Shown piece by piece: positions 1 through 5,124 of a DNA stretch of 6,603 bases. The stretch is from contig JAFSBD010000018.1 of NCBI GenBank assembly GCA_017442025.1, positions 1 through 6,603 of the forward strand, in the 5' to 3' direction. A program made the translations under genes and the position numbers. Position 1 is the stretch's first letter. Each line of letters starts with the position of its first letter. The DNA comes from Clostridia bacterium (GTDB taxonomy: Bacteria; Bacillota; Clostridia; Oscillospirales; QAKW01). The notes beneath the pieces are model-generated. The model ran no database searches, had not been told where the DNA came from, and saw only the letters and a program-made list of their open reading frames with translations.

Positions 1-194
1 CCGATGTTGTGCTGAAGCAGTATGTCAATCGGGAGACCGATAAGTATAACTCCCAGGGCACAACCTCTTCCACCGCCCTGGCGGTCATCTTCCATGTTTT
101 GCAGACCGCGCTGATCGAAGAGACCGGCTATAAAAACGAACAATTTGCGCTGATCCATCCCGGCGGAGCGGTCGGCGAAAGATTGAATAAATAA
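1..194 (+). CDS. SIS-domain phosphosugar-binding/isomerase protein, C-terminal end (5' partial)
   Basis: The reading frame is already open at the left edge (first full codon at position 3) and ends at TAA 192-194, so only the last 63 residues are present. The visible tail contains NSQGTTSSTALAVIFHVL and then HPGGAVGERLNK. The pattern of a serine/threonine-rich helix start followed by a terminal HPGG(A/S)xGxRL is typical of SIS (sugar isomerase) domain proteins such as arabinose-5-phosphate isomerase-like and other phosphosugar-binding enzymes, which act in the cytoplasm. The substrate cannot be told from this fragment. The next gene starts 21 nt after the stop, so the two are probably co-transcribed, and the shared terminator is at 848-879. 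The GTG at 9 is an internal codon and not a credible start. The family call is fairly safe; the exact enzyme is unknown. Confidence 0.75.
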   Translation, partial: DVVLKQYVNRETDKYNSQGTTSSTALAVIFHVLQTALIEETGYKNEQFALIHPGGAVGERLNK

Positions 195-215
195 TTTTTC
201 AGGAGGAAATGAAAA

Positions 216-836
216 ATGGAATTTAAAATTTTCCAAAAAGAGTTAGAGTTGCAGTCCCGCGGTTGGATCCCCACCTTCCACGATGTGACCAAAGAGATCA
301 ACGAGATCGTTGCCGCTTCCGGCGTGAAGAACGGTACTGTTATCGTTGCTTCCCATCATACCACCTGCTCCGTTATGATCCAGGAGTGCTCCCATGATAT
401 CGATTCCTTCGATCTGGAGTACCTGCAGCATGACCTGCTGGACATCATGAGAAAGATGATCCCCGATTTCGCCGAGGAAGGCCAGTATCGTCATCCCGGC
501 CCCATCCATGCCCAGTATGGCCGCTATGTGGATGAGCCCGGCAACTTCACCAGCATGAATACCGACGGTCATCTCCGCTCTGTTTTCTTCGGCAGAAGCG
601 AATCCATCACCATCAAAGACGGTCTGTTGGATACCGGCGAGTTCGCTCATGTTTACTTCATCGACTGGGACCATGTTCGCGCCCGTCGCCGTCAGTTGAA
701 CGTTACCGTTATCGGTACTCCCGATGATATCGGCGATCGCAAGTGGAACAACGGCGAGGTCATCAACACCCTGCATAAGTTCACCCCCGAAGAGAAGGCT
801 TATGATGAGCACTTCGATCTTCAGCTGAAAAGATAA
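216..836 (+). CDS. YjbQ/UPF0047 (COG0432) family protein, long divergent form
   Basis: This is a 206-residue cytoplasmic protein with no signal peptide or membrane segment. The ATG at 216 follows a perfect AGGAGG (201-206) with a 9-nt gap, which fixes the start. Family hallmarks appear in order: VASHHTTCSV (the conserved HT(T/S)xS strand), an acidic helix DLEYLQHDLLDIM, YRHPGP, NTDGHLRSVFFG (the conserved AHL/GHL segment), and IKDGLLDTGEF followed by a final strand NVTVIG. E. coli YjbQ (about 138 aa) has been reported to have weak thiamine-phosphate synthase activity, but the physiological role of the family is unsettled. This copy is about 65 residues longer. It has extra sequence between YRHPGP and NTDGHLRS, a C-terminal extension after NVTVIGTPDD, and lacks the usual LGTWQ motif. 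The adjoining SIS gene points to carbohydrate or phosphosugar metabolism rather than thiamine synthesis; that is inference. Codon use (many ACC, ATC, GGC, CCC) suggests good expression. Confidence 0.82.
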   Translation: MEFKIFQKELELQSRGWIPTFHDVTKEINEIVAASGVKNGTVIVASHHTTCSVMIQECSHDIDSFDLEYLQHDLLDIMRKMIPDFAEEGQYRHPGPIHAQYGRYVDEPGNFTSMNTDGHLRSVFFGRSESITIKDGLLDTGEFAHVYFIDWDHVRARRRQLNVTVIGTPDDIGDRKWNNGEVINTLHKFTPEEKAYDEHFDLQLKR

Positions 837-847
837 CAGAATATCAT

Positions 848-879
848 AAAAAATGCGCTCCCTCGGGAGTGCATTTTTT
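848..879 (+). terminator. Intrinsic (rho-independent) terminator, probably bidirectional
   Basis: The hairpin starts 11 nt after the yjbQ-like stop codon. The left arm AAAAATGCGCTCC and right arm GGAGTGCATTTTT pair throughout with a single G-T wobble. The loop is four bases (CTCG), and the right side ends in a run of six T. The left arm begins with six A, so the same element can stop transcription from the opposite strand. It separates the SIS/yjbQ unit from the surface-protein operon. Confidence 0.93.
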
Positions 880-918
880 ATTAACGGCACCGTATATTTA
901 AAATCTTTTTACTTGTAC

Positions 919-947
919 TTGATTATATCAAAAAGAAGTGCTAATAT
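919..947 (+). promoter_or_regulatory. Predicted sigma-A-type promoter of the pilus-like operon
   Basis: The -35-like box TTGATT (919-924) and the -10-like box TAATAT (942-947) are separated by exactly 17 nt, which predicts a start near 954 and a leader of about 90 nt. The -35 box lies inside a short inverted repeat TTGAT-TAT-ATCAA (919-931) that could be an operator. A perfect 12-bp palindrome TTATAATTATAA (961-972) lies just downstream; it also contains a consensus -10 (TATAAT, 962-967) but lacks a matching -35. This is the only good promoter-like site seen between the terminator and the signal peptidase gene, so it probably drives all three downstream genes. Confidence 0.55.
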
Positions 948-975
948 GTATTATGGATAGTTATAATTATAAGAA

Positions 976-1045
976 CCGACAAAAACGATAACGAGGGCTT
1001 TTCTCTTTACGTTCAGTCGGCATTTCTGTTTCAGGAGAGAAAAAG
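976..1045 (+). promoter_or_regulatory. Possible structured 5' leader of the signal peptidase gene
   Basis: CCGAC (976-980) pairs with GTCGG (1016-1020), and AACG (984-987) can pair with CGTT (1010-1013) inside it, giving a two-part stem. The loop carries TTTTCTCT (999-1006), which is complementary to AGAGAAAA (1036-1043). That target overlaps the end of the AGGAG ribosome binding site (1033-1037) and the spacer before the GTG. The leader could therefore switch between an open and a ribosome-occluded form. It does not match a riboswitch class that I recognise. The pairings are short and mostly A-U in the second helix, so this is only a candidate. Confidence 0.25.
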
Positions 1046-1581
1046 TGGCCAAGCATTTAAAAAAGCGAAAATTTTTTCAAAGTCCGATATTTAAAAAATC
1101 TTTAAAAATCGTTCTGGTTGTGCTTATAACCGTTTCTCTTTTGCTGAACTTATTCACCTTTATCATGCCTGTTGTTAAATATTACGGCAACAGTATGTCT
1201 CCGACGCTTGAGGACGGTCAGATCCTGATTGTAAATAAGATGTCCGAAGTAAACAGCGGAGATATCGTTGCATTTTATTACAACAACAAGGTCATCGTTC
1301 GGCGCGTGGTGGCAACCGGCAACAACCAGGTTTCCATTGACGTTTTTGGAACCGTATCGGTGAACGGCGCAGCTTTGGATGAGCCATATGTTGAAAATAA
1401 AACGCTCGGCCAATGTAATCTGGACTTCCCTTATAATGTTCCCGCAAATTCTTTTTTCGTTTTGGGCGATAACCGCAATATTGCAATGGATAGCAGGCTT
1501 TCAGAGATCGGGGTTGTAACAAAAGACCGACTGCTGGGAAAGGTTGTTTTTTCATTGAAACCTTTTGAAGCAGTAAAATAA
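1045..1581 (+). CDS. Signal peptidase I (S26 family), pilus-locus type, with atypical dyad
   Basis: This is a 178-residue single-pass membrane protein. The GTG start is supported by AGGAG (1033-1037) 7 nt upstream. A basic N-terminus (KHLKKRK) precedes one hydrophobic segment at about residues 21-41, with the rest outside the cell. S26 boxes are in order: YGNSMSPTL (box B, nucleophile S50), GQILIVNK, VIVRRVVATGN (box D) and LGDNRNIAMDSR (box E, residues 140-151). In bacterial type I enzymes box D reads K-R, with Lys as general base; here residue 86 is Arg (CGG). In box E the Ser of GDNRxxSxDSR is Ala147. The protein is therefore either an altered enzyme or an inactive, chaperone-like homologue. 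Signal-peptidase-like proteins lacking catalytic residues are known from streptococcal pilus loci (SipA). It is the first gene of the operon and presumably serves the pilins encoded downstream. It is not the His-type (SipW/ER) form. Confidence 0.88.
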   Translation: MAKHLKKRKFFQSPIFKKSLKIVLVVLITVSLLLNLFTFIMPVVKYYGNSMSPTLEDGQILIVNKMSEVNSGDIVAFYYNNKVIVRRVVATGNNQVSIDVFGTVSVNGAALDEPYVENKTLGQCNLDFPYNVPANSFFVLGDNRNIAMDSRLSEIGVVTKDRLLGKVVFSLKPFEAVK

Positions 1582-1604
1582 ATTTCTTTATAGAGTGATT
1601 GGCA

Positions 1605-4600
1605 ATGAACGCTTTTAAAGACCGCAAACGACAATTGAATATTAAAAACTTTTTGTTTTGCACAGTTTGCGTACTCTTTAGTATGGCGTCCTGTGTCCTT
1701 TTATTTCGGATAAATGTTACTCACGCTGTTGCTCTGGAGCAGGAAGTGCGATGTGGGATCGAAGAACATACGCATACCGACAACTGCTATAACGGCGATT
1801 TTCTTATCTGCGAAAAAAATGCCCACACGCATGATGGAAACTGTTATATCGTTCTTTTGAAAGAAAATAACATTAACGGAATCCTCACCATGCTTGGCGA
1901 TAGCGAAAACCATTCTTTGGAGAATGTTATTACCGACACCATGTCGTCGGCCTTAACCTTTAATTCCAATATCAATAGCGCTGAATCGGGCGGCGATATT
2001 GGCGAACTGGAACTGACGCAGGATACAGTGGTAGAGCTGAATAATACCATTTCCGACGAAGAGGATCTGCCGAAAATTGTTTTGAATGAAAACATCAATA
2101 ATATGCAGACCCTTGCTTTAGACAACGAACAGCAATCCAATAATATTTCCACCCTTGATGTCGGCGACACCCCTGTTACATCGGATTATAATGCCAATTT
2201 CTATATCTATCTGGATGGCAAGTGGACTTGCATCGGCACTTTGCCTTATTCTACCACAGCGAATGGCAGCCGTTACAATTATACGATTCCGACAAGTGAT
2301 GTGTTAAACCTTGTAAACAGTACGCTTGATACCGATTATACATATGATTCTTTTGATATTTCGGTTTCAACTTCCGAAAACAGCGGGTACACAACAAGTA
2401 ATATCGGCATCGGCTCTGTTACAACCACCATTGCCTATCGCCAGAGAAGCACTGCTTCTAAAGCAGCAAGATATGTTCATATCATTCCAAGTAATGCTTC
2501 CGCCGGCAGTACCGCCTTTGCATTCTATACCGTTACATATAAGTATCCCGACGGCAATGTATCTACTTTGATTGTGCGCTCCGGCACAACCATAACCTTA
2601 CCGCAAGGAGCGTATGTATGGTCAAGCGAAAACACCACCTATGCGGCAGGTGAAGCAGTTACTATAACGAAGGCTACAACCTTTTCCGGTGCACCCCTTG
2701 GGCCGGTAACCTTTGTAAATGTTTATTACGATGTCAATTTCCCAACCGGAAGTTGGGTTTCCGTTCCGACCGCGCCGACCATTGCAGGCCATACCGGGAC
2801 AACAATAACAGACGGATATACGCAAGGCTCCTCTGTTGTCATCAGAAATGTTTCTCAACAGTCGGTCCAAGGCGCGGTTACCGGTAACAACACCGGGCTG
2901 ACCCGTGTATTTCAGTTTAAAGGTTGGAGAGTTGATGGAACAGATACGATAATCCAACCCAATACCAATCTCATTTGGGAAGAGCTCATCCAATATTCCA
3001 ATAATACGAACTATTTGAGTTTGACTGCGGTTTGGGACTATGATCCGTTGCAAACGGCAAGTTTCTTCATCCGATTCGACTCTGTTGCGGTAGATACCGA
3101 AGGGAATATCACCGGGCAGGATTCCAATAAATATACAAAGCAAATTTTCGCGGCCTATGTTGGCGGTGTTGATGTTTCGCTCGGCACAACGACTTTGCAA
3201 AATCGATATGGTATTGCCGATACAACCGCGGATAACTCTTATGGTGCCGACCAGGAAATTCGCGCTTTATATGGCGAACGGCAGGAGGGCGTTTGGCTAA
3301 GCGCCTTTCCGAGTGATGACTTTGTTTTCGAAAACTTAGTCCAATATGCCAACACCGGGTATCTTTCGGTCGATGGAGTCCCCGTTAAGGCGGAGGATCT
3401 TAACGACAGGGAATATGCCATCCGATGGTATGTTTTCAAGTCGCAAGACGATGCTTGGCATATCGACGGCAAGCTGGTTAAAAAAGAAGGTCTTATCCAT
3501 GTATATAAAACCTTTGCCGGCAATAAAGAATTGATTGCCGAAGCAAAATCGGACTTCTATATCGATGCCAAGGATATCACTGCCGGAACAACGACCGTTT
3601 TGGATCTTAATAACCATATCTCCCATGATTCTGCCACCGACACTTATATGTGGGAGATCACGAATGTAGATTACGGGGAGCTTTGGGAGATAACAGAACA
3701 TCCCCATTTATTTGCCGATCCGGGCGTAGAGTTTGGCGTATATTCCGAGTATACCGTTATGGATGCCCATGGAGATCAGTCGGTAACCGGCAGCGGCACC
3801 TCGCTGACCGTTAGCGGTATGACCTATGCGCTGGATGAGGGGACCGATGAGGTGCTCCGCGCGGAGTTTACCAATATTTATAATAAAAGCAATTCCATTA
3901 TCATCAAAAAGCAGGATGCGCTGACCGGCGTTTCGATCGGCGGTGCAACCTTCCGCCTTCTGCAAAACGGAGAGCCGCTTCAGTTTAATTACAACAGCGA
4001 AACCGATAGCTACGAATATGATCCTGAAAACGGCGCCGAAACAGTCCTCAGCGGGACAGCCAACGGTTATTTTGAAATTTCCATTCAAGATTTCAGCTAT
4101 GATTTAGGCAACATCATCGTTCAAGAGGTATCGGCCCCCACCGGATATTCCCCCATCGGGAATATTGAGATCGGCTATACCGACGATCAAAAAACGATCG
4201 GCATTCTTGGCGGCAACAGCCAGATGATCAAGTATGTCAACGGCATTCTGATTGTTGGCAACAGTACCGATATTTTGTCGGTAACGGCAAAGAAGACCTG
4301 GGATTGCCCCGAGAGTGAATGGCAGCCGGTTACTTTGCAGCTTCTTGCCAACGGCAAGCTGGTAACAACCGTCATCGCCGGCGTTGAGCCGCAGGTGGTA
4401 CTGAATGCCGAAAACAATTGGCAGCATACATGGCAAAACCTTCCTGTATATGTAAACGGTGCAAAGATCGAATGGTCCGTTAAGGAAACGCTCATCGGCA
4501 CCGAGGCCGCCAAGGCAGACGGCTCGTTTGTAAACTGGCTGGCCTCCTACGGAATCCCCATCCAGTCTACCGATGATGAGGGAAACCCACATATCACCCT

Positions 4601-5084
4601 CACCGTTACCAACACAACCAAGCGTGTCATGCTTCGCCTAACCAAAACCGATTTAAGTAAAAGCGAACAACTGAAAGGTGCCACCTTCCTGCTGGAAGCG
4701 GTGGATGCGGCCGGCAATGTGCTTCCAACCGAAATCGCAAAATCCGCCACCACCGGCGACGCAGGAACGCTTATATTCGATAACCTCAAATGCAACGTGC
4801 GTTACCGATTGACCGAGCAACATCCGCCCGACCGATATCTGGAACTTACCGAATATATCTACTTCCATATCAACGAGGATGGTTCGGTAGCGGTAGAAGA
4901 AAGCTTCTTTGCCGAAGCAGGCAGTACCGCCTATAATATTATCATTCGTAATGCCGAAGCCATCCCACTGCCCGAGTCCGGCAGTATCGGAACGAATATG
5001 TTTTATGCTTTGGGCCTCATGCTGATTGCCATCGCCCTGCGCATTTACATATACCATCTCCCTAAAAGGAGGTGCCAAAATTAA
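1605..5084 (+). CDS. LPESG-anchored multidomain surface adhesin / tip or ancillary pilin
   Basis: This is a 1159-residue secreted, wall-anchored protein. I chose ATG 1605 over the in-frame TTG 1599 because the weak GAGTG site (1593-1597) is 7 nt from the ATG and only 1 nt from the TTG. From the N-terminus it has: a signal peptide (basic to about residue 15, hydrophobic 16-34, likely cut after HAVA at 43); two Cys/His repeats (50-81); an acidic Asn-rich linker (about 82-190); an uncharacterised region to about 305; an InlB_B-repeat-like region (about 306-478) ending FKGWRVDG...LTAVWDY; a module with AIRWYVFKSQ (605 on); a Cna-B/SpaA domain (763-875) with K769 and E841 in VQEVSAPTGY; a Cna-B domain (889-1005) with K897 in KKTWD, E961 in WSVKET and N1003; another SpaA-like domain (1007-1117) with K1014, E1071 and N1116; and an LPESG sorting signal (1122) with TM helix and basic tail. 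The Lys/Glu/Asn sets predict internal isopeptide bonds. The gene is 23 nt after the signal peptidase stop. The ligand is unknown. Confidence 0.9.
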   Translation: MNAFKDRKRQLNIKNFLFCTVCVLFSMASCVLLFRINVTHAVALEQEVRCGIEEHTHTDNCYNGDFLICEKNAHTHDGNCYIVLLKENNINGILTMLGDSENHSLENVITDTMSSALTFNSNINSAESGGDIGELELTQDTVVELNNTISDEEDLPKIVLNENINNMQTLALDNEQQSNNISTLDVGDTPVTSDYNANFYIYLDGKWTCIGTLPYSTTANGSRYNYTIPTSDVLNLVNSTLDTDYTYDSFDISVSTSENSGYTTSNIGIGSVTTTIAYRQRSTASKAARYVHIIPSNASAGSTAFAFYTVTYKYPDGNVSTLIVRSGTTITLPQGAYVWSSENTTYAAGEAVTITKATTFSGAPLGPVTFVNVYYDVNFPTGSWVSVPTAPTIAGHTGTTITDGYTQGSSVVIRNVSQQSVQGAVTGNNTGLTRVFQFKGWRVDGTDTIIQPNTNLIWEELIQYSNNTNYLSLTAVWDYDPLQTASFFIRFDSVAVDTEGNITGQDSNKYTKQIFAAYVGGVDVSLGTTTLQNRYGIADTTADNSYGADQEIRALYGERQEGVWLSAFPSDDFVFENLVQYANTGYLSVDGVPVKAEDLNDREYAIRWYVFKSQDDAWHIDGKLVKKEGLIHVYKTFAGNKELIAEAKSDFYIDAKDITAGTTTVLDLNNHISHDSATDTYMWEITNVDYGELWEITEHPHLFADPGVEFGVYSEYTVMDAHGDQSVTGSGTSLTVSGMTYALDEGTDEVLRAEFTNIYNKSNSIIIKKQDALTGVSIGGATFRLLQNGEPLQFNYNSETDSYEYDPENGAETVLSGTANGYFEISIQDFSYDLGNIIVQEVSAPTGYSPIGNIEIGYTDDQKTIGILGGNSQMIKYVNGILIVGNSTDILSVTAKKTWDCPESEWQPVTLQLLANGKLVTTVIAGVEPQVVLNAENNWQHTWQNLPVYVNGAKIEWSVKETLIGTEAAKADGSFVNWLASYGIPIQSTDDEGNPHITLTVTNTTKRVMLRLTKTDLSKSEQLKGATFLLEAVDAAGNVLPTEIAKSATTGDAGTLIFDNLKCNVRYRLTEQHPPDRYLELTEYIYFHINEDGSVAVEESFFAEAGSTAYNIIIRNAEAIPLPESGSIGTNMFYALGLMLIAIALRIYIYHLPKRRCQN
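1752..1847 (+). repeat. Two Cys/His-rich 13-residue protein repeats (C-x4-HTH-x3-CY)
   Basis: This sits within the adhesin gene, just after the predicted signal-peptide cleavage site. The repeats are CGIEEHTHTDNCY (residues 50-62) and CEKNAHTHDGNCY (69-81), separated by six residues. Spacing is identical in both: Cys, four residues, His-Thr-His, three residues, Cys-Tyr. Four Cys and four His in 32 residues could bind metal or form disulfides. I recall similar EEHTHTDxCY runs in other clostridial surface proteins, but know no established function. Confidence 0.8.
4968..5081 (+). other. Cell-wall sorting signal of the adhesin (LPESG, TM helix, basic tail)
   Basis: LPESG (4968-4982) is an LPxTG variant with Ser at the fourth position. 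A hydrophobic stretch follows (MFYALGLMLIAIAL and on), and the protein ends in a charged tail PKRRCQN. The order motif, membrane helix, basic tail is the standard sortase substrate layout. The sortase itself is not in the window. Confidence 0.9.
5065..5074 (+). promoter_or_regulatory. Near-perfect Shine-Dalgarno (AAAGGAGGTG) inside the end of the adhesin gene
   Basis: AAAGGAGGTG is almost the full complement of the 16S 3' end, yet lies 51 nt before the ATG at 5125. There is no ATG at a suitable distance. The codon 7 nt beyond GGAGG is ATT (5080-5082), which overlaps the adhesin stop (TAA 5082-5084) and is in frame with the pilin. It may be the site of an unusual ATT start, a ribosome-loading or coupling site, or partly a by-product of the Arg-Arg codons AGG AGG. 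Confidence 0.45.
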
Positions 5085-5110
5085 AATCCGCTTTCTAAAA
5101 TTAAAAGTAA

Positions 5111-5115
5111 AGGAG
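5111..5115 (+). promoter_or_regulatory. Ribosome binding site of the major pilin (AGGAG)
   Basis: AGGAG lies 9 nt before ATG 5125 in an A-rich context with little visible structure. It supports the conventional pilin start at 5125, as against the upstream ATT at 5080. Confidence 0.75.
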
Positions 5116-5124
5116 AAAAAAACA

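Noticed and set aside
243..890. Long open frame (215 codons) on the minus strand opposite the yjbQ-like gene
   Set aside because: It mirrors the codon bias of the + strand gene, begins inside the terminator hairpin region, has no ribosome binding site and encodes no recognisable protein, whereas the + strand frame has clear family motifs and AGGAGG.
1599..1601. TTG at 1599 as start of the adhesin
   Set aside because: It is only 1 nt from the GAGTG ribosome-binding-like site, while ATG 1605 is at a normal distance; the difference is two residues.
3336..3707. Minus-strand and alternative + strand open frames within the adhesin gene (for example 2326-2571, 2622-3200, 3708-4088)
   Set aside because: All are contained in the continuous adhesin frame, whose domains run without interruption, and none has a convincing ribosome binding site or recognisable protein.
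5072..5098. Tiny frame GTG 5072 to TAA 5098 (8 codons) as a leader peptide between adhesin and pilin
   Set aside because: The GTG lies within the Shine-Dalgarno itself, so that site cannot serve it, and no attenuator hairpin follows.
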